A stretch of DNA of 64,000 nucleotides from assembly GCA_963707435.1 (NCBI GenBank), contig CAVPPF010000006.1, forward strand, positions 62,001 through 126,000. The letters run 5' to 3'. The notes beneath the pieces are model-generated. The model saw nothing but the letters and a program-made list of their open reading frames with translations, ran no database searches and had not been told where the DNA came from. How positions within the stretch are numbered: the first letter of the stretch is position 1; every line of letters starts with the position of its first letter. Below, piece by piece: positions 48,838 through 56,925 of this stretch. This DNA comes from UBA4744 sp963707435 (lineage in GTDB: Bacteria; Actinomycetota; Acidimicrobiia; Spongiisociales; UBA4744). The position numbers and the translations under genes were made by a program.

Positions 48838-50857
48838 CGACTTCGCCGCCCGGATCGACGAACTGCGCACGCAGATCAGGTATCACAGCCATCGCTACTA
48901 CGTGCTCGATGCCCCGGAGGTCTCCGACGCGGACTACGACCGGATGTTCCGGGAACTCGAGCAACTGGAGCGGGAGCACCCGGATCTCGTCACACCGGAT
49001 TCCCCAACGCAGCGGGTTGGCGCTCCTGCCTCCGATCTCTTCGCATCGGTTCAACACCGGCAGCGAATGTTCTCGCTCGACAATGTCGAGTCGATCGACG
49101 AGCTGGAGGCCTGGGAGGTGAGGATGACCCGCCAGCTCGAGGATGAACGGCCCGGCTTCGTCTGCGAGTTGAAGATCGACGGCCTTGCCGTTTCTTTGAC
49201 CTACGAGCGGGGTCTCCTGGTGCGAGGGGCGACACGGGGAGACGGAGTCTCCGGAGAAGACATCACTCCCAATGTGCGGGCCATCGACGCGATTCCCTTG
49301 CGCCTGCTGGGTGAAGCTCCGGATTTCATGGAGGTACGGGGAGAGGTCTACATGCCGTTGCCGGCCTTCGAGGACCTGAACCAGCGCCAGGCCTCCCGGG
49401 GCGACCGGCTGTTTACCAATCCGCGCAACGCCGCGGCCGGATCGGTTCGGCAGAAGGACCCGGGGGTGACCGCCTCGAGGTCGCTGTCGATCTGGGTGTA
49501 CCAGCTCGGTCTCATTGAGGGCGGCCCTGCCTTCCACCGGCATTGGGAGACGCTCGAATACCTTCGAGAACTCGGGTTGCGGGTCAATCCCGCCTCCCGG
49601 GCAGTTCCGGATCTTGCCGGAGTCGAGGCCTATGTCGCGCAGGCCGAAACTGATCGGCACGGCTACAGCTACCAGACCGACGGAGTCGTCGTGAAGCTGG
49701 ATAGCCTCAGCGGTCAGGGCCGTCTCGGGTACACCGCCAAGGCACCCCGCTGGGCGGTCGCGTACAAGTTCCCGCCCGAAGAGCAGACCACAACGCTGCG
49801 AGCCATTGAGATCAACATCGGCCGGACCGGCGCCGCTACTCCGTTTGCCGTCCTCGAGCCCGTCTTTGTCGGCGGCGCCAACGTTGGCATGGCCACGCTT
49901 CACAACGAGGACGAGATTCATCGCAAGGACGTGCGCGTCGGCGACACGGTGGTCGTCCGCCGGGCGGGCGATGTCATTCCGGAAGTGGTCGGACCCGTGC
50001 CCAGCCTGAGAACCGGGACGGAGACGGTCTGGCACATGCCGTCGGAGTGTCCCTTCTGCGGCCATCCCATTGTTCGTCCGGAAGACGGAAAGGTGGCCCG
50101 CTGCACAGGTGGGTTGGAGTGTCCGAGCCGGCTTCGCGAGTGGCTGGCCCACTTCGCGTCGCGCGGCGGCATGGATATCGACGGGATGGGATACAAGACC
50201 ATCGACTTGCTCCTGAAGGAGAAGCTGATTGCCAACCCGGCCGACATCTTCTTTCTCGAACCAGACGACCTGCTCGCCTTCGAGGGCTGGGGGGAGGTTT
50301 CGGTCGGCAACCTCCTCGCAGCGATCGAAGCAGCCCGGCACAGGCCGCTCCACCGATTGCTGGTTGCTCTCGGGATCCGTCACGTCGGGGGTACTGTTGC
50401 CCGTCTGCTGAGCCGGAGCTGCGGCGACATGGACCGGTTGCTCGGCACCTCCGCAGAAGAGCTGGCGGCCATCGACGGGATCGGGCCGATCATCGCAGAG
50501 TCGGTGCGCGAGTGGGCTACCGATCCGGAGAACCTGGCATTGATCCAAAGGCTCCGGGAAGGTGGTGTACAACTCGCCGATACGCAGACCACGACCGCTT
50601 CGACCTTGCTCGAGGGGCTCTCGTTTGTCATCACCGGCACCCTATCCTCGCTGGGGAGAAACGAGGCCAAAGCAGCGATCGAGGATCGAGGAGGGAAGGT
50701 GACCTCGTCGGTTTCGCGAAAGACATCTGCGGTGATCGCAGGCGCCTCTCCCGGGTCTAAGCTCGCGAAAGCCGGGGAACTGGGCGTCGACGTTCTCGAT
50801 GAGTCCGCGTTCTTGCGGCTACTGGAGGAGGGACCGCAAGCGGCGGGATTGGAATGA
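48830..50857 (+). CDS. ligA: NAD-dependent DNA ligase LigA
   Basis: A 675-residue ligase that seals nicks in replication and repair using NAD+. The adenylated Lys is Lys115 in CELKIDGLAVSL. The order is Ia domain, adenylation domain (to about 320), OB fold, Cys4 zinc finger (CPFCGHPI and later CTGGLECPS), helix-hairpin-helix repeats (IDGIGPIIAES) and a C-terminal BRCT domain (LEGLSFVITGTLSSLGRNEAK). Full length for the family. The GTG at 48830 overlaps the previous gene by 8 nt. Confidence 0.97.
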   Translation: MSNDFAARIDELRTQIRYHSHRYYVLDAPEVSDADYDRMFRELEQLEREHPDLVTPDSPTQRVGAPASDLFASVQHRQRMFSLDNVESIDELEAWEVRMTRQLEDERPGFVCELKIDGLAVSLTYERGLLVRGATRGDGVSGEDITPNVRAIDAIPLRLLGEAPDFMEVRGEVYMPLPAFEDLNQRQASRGDRLFTNPRNAAAGSVRQKDPGVTASRSLSIWVYQLGLIEGGPAFHRHWETLEYLRELGLRVNPASRAVPDLAGVEAYVAQAETDRHGYSYQTDGVVVKLDSLSGQGRLGYTAKAPRWAVAYKFPPEEQTTTLRAIEINIGRTGAATPFAVLEPVFVGGANVGMATLHNEDEIHRKDVRVGDTVVVRRAGDVIPEVVGPVPSLRTGTETVWHMPSECPFCGHPIVRPEDGKVARCTGGLECPSRLREWLAHFASRGGMDIDGMGYKTIDLLLKEKLIANPADIFFLEPDDLLAFEGWGEVSVGNLLAAIEAARHRPLHRLLVALGIRHVGGTVARLLSRSCGDMDRLLGTSAEELAAIDGIGPIIAESVREWATDPENLALIQRLREGGVQLADTQTTTASTLLEGLSFVITGTLSSLGRNEAKAAIEDRGGKVTSSVSRKTSAVIAGASPGSKLAKAGELGVDVLDESAFLRLLEEGPQAAGLE

Positions 50858-51405
50858 GATTGCGAAATGCTCTTGCCGGGTTGCTCCTGCTGTTCGCCAC
50901 GGCGTGTGCCGGAGGAGGGGGCAATGATCCGGCCGTTGCTCTCGAAGTTGAGACCTTCCCCGAGATCGCCGTCGACGTGTATCTGTCGGAGACGGCTGTG
51001 CGTCAGATCCTTGCGAGCGAGATCCCGCCTCCCGACTACAACTCGAACCCGCCGACGAGTGGAGCACGCGCAGGTAAGGCCGCCGCCTGCGGGATCTTCC
51101 GACAGCCGGTTCCCGACGTCTATCAGGTGCACGATCTGGCCATCGGCGTGGTGGTTTTCCAGTACGCACTCTCCGTTGAGGACGTTGAGGTCGAACGCCT
51201 CGAGGAACTGGGTCGTCGCCTCGGCGATCGGATCATCGTCGCTCCCCGTTCCGGCATGGACGCCCCGATCGTTGCCACAGCGTGGACGACCATGATGCGG
51301 CTCGTGACGGTCGATGAGGCGCTGCTGGAGGCCTTCTACGACCAGTACGTTGGTTCCGGTCCGGAGGAGGGTGAGTGCCCGTTCGAGGTTGACGAAGGGT
51401 TGTGA
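50854..51405 (+). CDS. DUF3105-like lipoprotein
   Basis: A 183-residue protein with signal peptide and lipobox (LLLFATACAGGGG, Cys at about 18). The middle holds PPPDYNSNPPTSGARAGKAAACGIF and later PRSGMDAPIVATAWTTMMRL, matching the DUF3105 family (a membrane-associated domain, often with PPxSGPH-like motif; here PPTSGAR). It overlaps the ligA stop by 4 nt, so it is the last gene of the nifS-mnmA-ligA run. Function unknown. Confidence 0.75.
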   Translation: MRLRNALAGLLLLFATACAGGGGNDPAVALEVETFPEIAVDVYLSETAVRQILASEIPPPDYNSNPPTSGARAGKAAACGIFRQPVPDVYQVHDLAIGVVVFQYALSVEDVEVERLEELGRRLGDRIIVAPRSGMDAPIVATAWTTMMRLVTVDEALLEAFYDQYVGSGPEEGECPFEVDEGL

Positions 51406-51441
51406 GCCCGCGCCGACGTTGATACTTCGAACGGGGACCCC

Positions 51442-51834
51442 TCAGTAGACGCGGAAGGTCCAGGAATACTCACCCGTGTCGGGGAGACCGGTCATGGTTT
51501 GCCAGCGAATGAGAACCTCGTGCTGGCCCGCTGCCAGCTCCGTGATGACCTGTCCGGCGCCCGGCTTCCAAGAATGGACGCCGGTACCTTCCACGATGAA
51601 GAGCTCATCGTTCGGGATCCGGAAACCGTCGACGAACATCTCCAGTGAGTACCCGGTAGCCAGGTCGACCTCTATCCGCGTCTGGCGGACGACCGTTTCA
51701 CCCGGCTCCGGGCTCACGCTCTCGACCTGTATTGGCCGGCCTTCGCTGGGACGGTCGGGCGAGCCGAACGCGATCCCAAGCGTGATGACGGCCACCAGCG
51801 CAAGACTCAACGCGACATATGTAGTTCTCGGCAC
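51442..51834 (-). CDS. small membrane-anchored Ig-like protein, unknown function
   Basis: A 130-residue protein from a GTG at 51834. One N-terminal hydrophobic segment (YVALSLALVAVITLGIAFGS) is followed by a beta-rich domain (VESVSPEPGETVVRQTRIEVDL, QVITELAAGQHEVLIRW). The YSWTFRVY end recalls CopC/CalX-like or fibronectin-like folds. The ORF extension to 51915 overlaps the divergent dapC start. I do not recognise a specific family. Confidence 0.6.
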   Translation of the reverse strand: MPRTTYVALSLALVAVITLGIAFGSPDRPSEGRPIQVESVSPEPGETVVRQTRIEVDLATGYSLEMFVDGFRIPNDELFIVEGTGVHSWKPGAGQVITELAAGQHEVLIRWQTMTGLPDTGEYSWTFRVY

Positions 51835-51892
51835 GCCGAGGATTGTAGGGGGGATGCCGCTCCAGGAGCCCCCGGGTACTAGCGTTGCAGGC

Positions 51893-53038
51893 ATGCGGAC
51901 CAACCCCGTACTCACCCAACTCGGCGCCTACCCCATCGCCGCTCTGCAGGAACGCGCCCGGGCGATGCGGGCCGCCGGGGAGCCACTCCTCGATTTCTCG
52001 ATCGGCGATCCCCGTGAACCCACCCCGGCGTTCGTGCCGGAGGCATTGCGACGATCCATTCCTGCCGTCTCCCAATATCCGACTACCTCCGGCTTGCCCG
52101 AACTCCGCCGGTCGATTGCTGCCTACGTGCAACGCCGGTTCGGTATCGATGTCGACCCGGACACTCAGGTCCTGCCGACCGCCGGTTCCAAAGAGGCGAT
52201 CTTCTCGACTCCGCTGGCGTTCGTGGACCGGCAAGCCGGGGCGGCGGTCGTGTGGGCGACGCCCGGGTACCCGATCTATGAGCGCGGGGCACTGCTGGCA
52301 GGCGCCGAAGGCTTCCCGGTCGCCCTTGCCGGAGACTTCGTTCTGCGGCCCGAGCAGATCCCCGACGAGGTTTGGGATCGGGCGGCGCTCGTGTGGGCCA
52401 ACTACCCCCACAACCCGACCGGAGCCGTCATCGATCGGAAGGGCCTCGACGACCTCTACCTTCGGGCGCGGACCTCCGGGGCATGGTTTTGCTCGGATGA
52501 ATGCTATGTCGACATCTACGAAGGCGAACCTCCTCCCTCGATCTTGCAGGTAGCAGGCCCGGGCTCGCCCGGGGTGCTCTCCTACCTGAGCCTCTCGAAA
52601 CGTTCCGGGATGACGGGTTATCGGACCGCTGCCATCGTCGGCGACCCGGAAGGCATCTCGATGCTCAAGGACCTGCGGACGTCGACGGGCACGGCCTCGC
52701 CGGAATTCGTCCAGAAAGCTGCCATCACCGCCTGGGACGATGATGCTCACACCGCGGAACGTCGGGACATCTTTGCCGCCAAGCGAGCAATCCTGCGGAC
52801 GGCCTTCGAGGACACGGGGCACGAAGTGGTTGCCTCACGCGCCGGTATCTACATCTGGGCCCGGGTCGGTGATGACGTCGCCGTCGCCGAGCGTCTCTTG
52901 GCTCGAGGCATTGTTGTTTCGCCGGGGAGAGCGTTCGGTGCGGGCGGCGAGGGCTTCCTCAGGCTGGCTCTCATTCCCACCCTCGACGAAACGCAACGAG
53001 CTACGGAGGTTCTCAAAGCGTGTCTGACCGAGATGTAA
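51893..53038 (+). CDS. dapC: succinyldiaminopimelate transaminase (DapC)
   Basis: A 381-residue class I aminotransferase with the PLP Lys in SLSKRSGMTGYR. Asn in YPHNPTGAVI and Tyr/Asp residues of the fold are present. The N-terminus NPVLTQLGAYPIAAL fits actinobacterial DapC. It converts succinyl-amino-ketopimelate to succinyl-diaminopimelate with glutamate. The next two genes encode DapD and DapE, which makes the assignment firm by context. TAGCGT 7 nt before the ATG could be a -10 for a near-leaderless transcript. It overlaps dapD by 19 nt. Confidence 0.92.
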   Translation: MRTNPVLTQLGAYPIAALQERARAMRAAGEPLLDFSIGDPREPTPAFVPEALRRSIPAVSQYPTTSGLPELRRSIAAYVQRRFGIDVDPDTQVLPTAGSKEAIFSTPLAFVDRQAGAAVVWATPGYPIYERGALLAGAEGFPVALAGDFVLRPEQIPDEVWDRAALVWANYPHNPTGAVIDRKGLDDLYLRARTSGAWFCSDECYVDIYEGEPPPSILQVAGPGSPGVLSYLSLSKRSGMTGYRTAAIVGDPEGISMLKDLRTSTGTASPEFVQKAAITAWDDDAHTAERRDIFAAKRAILRTAFEDTGHEVVASRAGIYIWARVGDDVAVAERLLARGIVVSPGRAFGAGGEGFLRLALIPTLDETQRATEVLKACLTEM

Positions 53039-53826
53039 TCGAGGCTGCGTACGCCGATCTGAGTCTCCTGGGTGAGGCTACCGAAGCCGTCGAGCGAACG
53101 ATTGCCCTGTTGGACCAGGGACAAGTTCGGGTGGCCGAGAAACGAGACGGTGTGTGGCAGGTGAATGGCTGGGTCAAGGAGGCGATTCTCCTCTATTTCC
53201 GCATGACCGAGCTGCACACGATGAAGGCCGGGGAGTTCGAGTACCACGACAAGATCCCGACCAAGACCGGATTGCACGAATCGGGAATTCGAGTCGTTCC
53301 GCCCGGGACCGTTCGGTACGGTGCCTATTGCGAACCGGGAGTGGTCGTGATGCCCGGCTACGTCAACATCGGAGCCTATGTTGGAGCAGGAACGATGGTC
53401 GACACCTGGGCCACGGTCGGCTCGTGCGCCCAGGTGGGCCGCAACGTGCACCTGTCGGGTGGCGTCGGTATCGGTGGCGTACTCGAACCGCCCAATGCTC
53501 GCCCGGTCATCATCGAAGATGATGCGTTCATCGGAAGCCGCAGCATCATCACCGAGGGGGCCATTGTGGAAACAGGGGCCGTGGTGGGTGCCAACACCAC
53601 GATCACGGCAACGACGCCGATCATCGACGTCACCGGGGCCGAGCCGGTGGACTACCGGGGACGGGTCCCGGCTCGCTCGGTGGTGGTTCCCGGCACGCGA
53701 CCGCGATCGTTCGCGGCCGGAACCGTCCAGCTCCAATGTGCCTACATCATCGGGCAGCGGTCCGGGTCGACCAACGATCGCACTTCCCTGAACGAAGCCC
53801 TCCGTACCTTTGAGGTGACCATATGA
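53020..53826 (+). CDS. dapD: tetrahydrodipicolinate N-succinyltransferase (DapD)
   Basis: A 268-residue left-handed beta-helix acyltransferase using succinyl-CoA. An N-terminal helical domain (to about 90) precedes the hexapeptide repeats, with GVVVMPGYVNIGAYVGAGTMVDTWATVGSCAQVG showing the pattern (quoted in pieces: GTMVDTWATVGSCAQVG). The length is that of the enterobacterial DapD rather than the longer actinobacterial DapD2 type. The GTG start lies within the dapC gene. It ends 4 nt into dapE (ATGA). Confidence 0.95.
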   Translation: MSDRDVIEAAYADLSLLGEATEAVERTIALLDQGQVRVAEKRDGVWQVNGWVKEAILLYFRMTELHTMKAGEFEYHDKIPTKTGLHESGIRVVPPGTVRYGAYCEPGVVVMPGYVNIGAYVGAGTMVDTWATVGSCAQVGRNVHLSGGVGIGGVLEPPNARPVIIEDDAFIGSRSIITEGAIVETGAVVGANTTITATTPIIDVTGAEPVDYRGRVPARSVVVPGTRPRSFAAGTVQLQCAYIIGQRSGSTNDRTSLNEALRTFEVTI

Positions 53827-54872
53827 GCGATCTCACCACCACGCTCGTCGATCTCATCGATATCCCATCGGTCATCGGTGATGAGGGGAGGTTGTGCACG
53901 TCGCTGGCGGAGCGTCTCATGGAGACGTGGGGGATCGACGGGGTCGAACGCATGGGCAACAGCCTGATCGTCGGCAAGCGGTCGCAACGACCGCTCGTGC
54001 TGCTCGTCGGACACATCGACACCGTCCCGTCCCAGGGCCAGGGCCCGGCCCGCATCGAGGAGGGCAGGGTCGTCGGACTCGGCGCTTCGGACATGAAGTC
54101 CGGACTCGCGGTCATGGTGCATCTGCTGGAAGACCCGGCGGTTCGACTGGGCCCCTACGACGTCGTCGGGCTCTTCTACGATCGTGAGGAGGGGCCGGTG
54201 GACGAAAACGGGCTCGAACCCGTGTTGCAGGGTGCCCCCTGGCTGGCCGAAGCCGACTTTGCGATTGTTCTCGAACCGACGGATCTCGAGCTGCAGGTCG
54301 GCTGTATCGGCACGATCAATGCCACGGTTCGATTTGAGGGCCATTCAGCGCACAGCGCCCGCCCGTGGCTCGGCGAGAACGCGATCACAAAAGCCGGAGC
54401 GTGGTTGGCCGAACTGCATCAACGACAACCAGCGAGCGTCGTGATCGACGGACTGGAGTTCAAAGAAGTTCTGTCGGTGACCACCGCCTCGGGTGGAATC
54501 GCCCGCAATATCATCCCGGCCAGCTTTGACCTCAACCTGAACTACCGGTTTGCCCCTGACAAGACCCTCGACGAAGCAGAAGCGAAGCTGCGTGACGTGG
54601 CCGCGGCTGCCGATCAGATCGACATCGTCGATCGGGCCCCGGCCGGCCCCGTTCCCCGGGGCAACCCCCTCTTCGAACGGCTGACCTCGATATCCGGGGC
54701 CGTGCGCACGCCAAAACAAGCCTGGACCGATGTGGCACGCCTGGCTCAGTACGGCATCCCCGCCGTGAACTACGGTCCCGGCGAGACGGCTCAAGCCCAC
54801 CTGGCCGCCGAGAGCGTTGCCGAAGACAACCTCCCGGTGGCTTTCCAGGCGCTGCACCGGTTCCTGACGTAG
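53823..54872 (+). CDS. dapE: succinyl-diaminopimelate desuccinylase (DapE)
   Basis: A 349-residue M20-family di-zinc hydrolase completing the succinylase branch to LL-diaminopimelate for lysine and peptidoglycan. Metal-binding segments are LVGHIDTVPSQ, GASDMKSG, DREEGPVDENG and AIVLEPTDLE, with a C-terminal His in AQAHLAAES. The dimerisation domain includes EGHSAHSARPWLGENA. It is last of the dapCDE operon and converges on the dodecin gene eight bases away. Confidence 0.92.
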   Translation: MSDLTTTLVDLIDIPSVIGDEGRLCTSLAERLMETWGIDGVERMGNSLIVGKRSQRPLVLLVGHIDTVPSQGQGPARIEEGRVVGLGASDMKSGLAVMVHLLEDPAVRLGPYDVVGLFYDREEGPVDENGLEPVLQGAPWLAEADFAIVLEPTDLELQVGCIGTINATVRFEGHSAHSARPWLGENAITKAGAWLAELHQRQPASVVIDGLEFKEVLSVTTASGGIARNIIPASFDLNLNYRFAPDKTLDEAEAKLRDVAAAADQIDIVDRAPAGPVPRGNPLFERLTSISGAVRTPKQAWTDVARLAQYGIPAVNYGPGETAQAHLAAESVAEDNLPVAFQALHRFLT

Positions 54873-54880
54873 TCGATGAG

Positions 54881-55099
54881 TCAGTCGTCGCTGCGGTATT
54901 TGAAGGAGACTTTGACCTTCGCCCGGTAGGCGACGATTTCTCCATCCTCCCCGAGATGCATGTCCAGGTGAGCGATCTCGGCAATGCGAAGATCCTGGAG
55001 GGACTTAGCGGCTACGGCTACGGCTGCGGCAGCGGCCTTTTCCCAGGAATCGGGGCTGGTTCCCACCAGCTCAATGACCTTGTAGACACTTTCCGGCAC
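54881..55099 (-). CDS. dodecin flavin-binding protein
   Basis: A 72-residue protein matching dodecin, a dodecameric flavin store: VYKVIELVGTSPDSWEKAAAAAV, then AEIAHLDMHLGEDGEIVAYRAKVKVSFKY. The aromatic residue that stacks on flavin (Trp36 in archaeal dodecin) appears as the His-Leu segment here, typical of the bacterial type. The start is a GTG at 55099 with AGGAG 8 nt upstream. A 185-bp region follows upstream toward the pilin gene, with no clear promoter beyond a CTATAC-like hexamer. Confidence 0.92.
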   Translation of the reverse strand: MPESVYKVIELVGTSPDSWEKAAAAAVAVAAKSLQDLRIAEIAHLDMHLGEDGEIVAYRAKVKVSFKYRSDD

Positions 55100-55284
55100 G
55101 GTCGAGCTCCTTTGGTCGCCTGTTCTCCATGCTGGGGGAATTCAGGCGTCCTGTATAGGGGCAAAAGACCAGTCGATCATCGTTTGGGAACACGAACCGG
55201 TTGGTCGGCCCGGCGATCAAGCAACCGCTGCCGGGCACGAGGGAACGTCGCAACGTGAGCCGTTCAGAGCCGATGCGGGTTGGA

Positions 55285-55452
55285 TCAGCGATCGACGGCG
55301 CTGGCGATATCGCTGTACAGGGAGGACGTCTGGTTCCCTGCGAACGTAACCGCCATGATGGCAACGAGGGCGATGAGCAGAACGAGAAGCCCGTACTCAA
55401 CCAGGCTTGCACCGTACTGCAGTTTGTGCATGAGGCGGAGCAAACGAAGCAT
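55285..55452 (-). CDS. Flp-family type IVb pilin
   Basis: A 55-residue pilin. The prepilin leader MLRLLRLMHKLQYG is cut before ASLVEYGLLVLL, putting Glu at position 5 and Tyr at 6 of the mature protein, the class III (Flp) signature. One hydrophobic helix (about 18-40) follows, then a short tail NQTSSLYSDIASAVDR. AGGAG lies 6 nt before the ATG. Flp pilins are processed by TadV-type peptidase and assembled by the Tad system, but no tad gene lies in the window. Confidence 0.88.
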   Translation of the reverse strand: MLRLLRLMHKLQYGASLVEYGLLVLLIALVAIMAVTFAGNQTSSLYSDIASAVDR

Positions 55453-55554
55453 GGGTCTCCTCTCTCGCTCTCGGTCTGTATCGGCGCGATCGGGAGTCTT
55501 CTTGATGGGTCGTTGGGCCCAAATAGGAATGGGACCTCTTTCCGGATCTGCAGC

Positions 55555-56925
55555 TCAGGTCGTCGATGCCTGCCCGCGAGCCGATTCAAAGACCGTGAGG
55601 TAGTCGAGAGCGGATCGGGCCCAGGAAAGATCGCGAGTCATGCCGTTGCGTTGCAGCGCTTTCCAGTCCTTCTTCGAGGTCCGGTGAACACGCATAGCTC
55701 GCCGCACCGTCTTCATGGCCTCCTCGGGAAGGAAGACACGAAAGCCGAAACCGGTCGCCGCTTCGGGTTCTTCGTCCAGATCAACAACGGTGTCGGCGAG
55801 ACCGCCCGTGAGGCGCACGAGGGGCGGGCAGCCGTAGCGCATCGCATAGAGTTGCCCGATTCCGCACGGCTCGAACTGCGAAGGCATGAAATAGGCGTCT
55901 GCGCCGGCGTACAACATCCGGGCCAGTTGCTCCGAGTACTCAACGTGGCGCACGGCGCGAGGGTGGGACTTCTGCCACCCGTCGACCATGGGATCGAGGT
56001 TTCCGTTGCCAACCAGGATGAGCCGGAGACCTTCGTGGACCAGGCGATCGAGACTCGGGTCGATGAGGTGCAGTCCCTTCTGTTCGGTCATTCTCCCGAC
56101 GTTCCCGATCAGGAACCCATCGTCGAGGTCGGATACTTCGAAGAGCGCCGCTCGAGATTCGAGGCGCGCCTTGAGTCTCTTGGCCGAGAAAGGAACCGCC
56201 ACGGCGGGGTCGCTGTCCGGATCCCATGACTCGGTGTCGATGCCGTTCACGATTCCGACGACCGGCTCGGCCAACCAGCTGATGACCTCGCTCAGTCCTC
56301 CGGTCACGGTCGCGTCGTTTGTGATTTGCTCGGCAAAGGTCGGGCTCACGGTTGTCACCCGGTTTGCTCCGACGATGCCGGCTTTCAGGTAGTTGGCCTG
56401 GCCGTACCACTCGAGCGCTCCACCAAGCATCCGATCCTGGTAACTCACGCCGAGCTCGTCGGCTGCTTCGGCGAGGGGGCCGAGCAGCGGGTAGGACGCA
56501 TTGTGGATGGTCTGGACGGTTGGCACCGGAGTGAGCAAGGCAACCGGTCCGACGTGGCCGTCGTGGAGGTGGACCAGGTCGAAGGTGGATGCGATCCGGG
56601 CTACGGCCGCTGAGAACCGTGCCCAGCGGAACCATTCATCTTCGTATGCCTTCCCCGGTTTCGGTCCGTAGATACCGGGACGGTCAAACGCCTCCGCATC
56701 CTCAACGAGCAGCACCTCCACATCGCCGAGCTGCGTGCGATATGCAGGCACCGGCAGATCGGTTGCAGGCGCTCCAGTTTTTCGCAGGTTTCGGTAGCGA
56801 GGCAGCGCAACGGTCACCTCGATGCCGTGTGCGGCCATCGCATGGGCGAGCCCGGCAACGGCCTCACCCATGCCGCCGGTCCGGGCGAGCGGCGAGCACT
56901 CGGCGGCCGCCATCAGGAGCTTCAC
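55555..56925 (-). CDS. glgA: glycogen synthase-like glycosyltransferase (GT5)
   Basis: A 456-residue GT-B glycosyltransferase. The N-terminal motif reads ECSPLARTGGMGE, where GlgA usually has KTGGLGD; Lys is Arg15. Other features are LVHLHDGHVGPVALL, VNGIDTESWDP, IGNVGRMTEQKGLHLI and FMPSQFEPCGIGQLYAMRYG with the catalytic Glu. It would extend alpha-1,4-glucan from ADP- or UDP-glucose. The GTG overlaps the upstream GH57 gene by 4 nt, so the two are one operon of alpha-glucan metabolism. Confidence 0.88.
   Translation of the reverse strand: MKLLMAAAECSPLARTGGMGEAVAGLAHAMAAHGIEVTVALPRYRNLRKTGAPATDLPVPAYRTQLGDVEVLLVEDAEAFDRPGIYGPKPGKAYEDEWFRWARFSAAVARIASTFDLVHLHDGHVGPVALLTPVPTVQTIHNASYPLLGPLAEAADELGVSYQDRMLGGALEWYGQANYLKAGIVGANRVTTVSPTFAEQITNDATVTGGLSEVISWLAEPVVGIVNGIDTESWDPDSDPAVAVPFSAKRLKARLESRAALFEVSDLDDGFLIGNVGRMTEQKGLHLIDPSLDRLVHEGLRLILVGNGNLDPMVDGWQKSHPRAVRHVEYSEQLARMLYAGADAYFMPSQFEPCGIGQLYAMRYGCPPLVRLTGGLADTVVDLDEEPEAATGFGFRVFLPEEAMKTVRRAMRVHRTSKKDWKALQRNGMTRDLSWARSALDYLTVFESARGQASTT

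Noticed and set aside
48764..50572. A 602-codon open frame on the minus strand opposite ligA
   Set aside because: It has no recognisable domain, its codons follow the antisense of a well-conserved gene, and long antisense frames are expected in GC-rich DNA.
55071..55589. A minus-strand frame running across the pilin gene and the gap before dodecin
   Set aside because: It overlaps the Flp pilin in another frame, has a basic/Cys-scattered composition, and shows no conserved segment.
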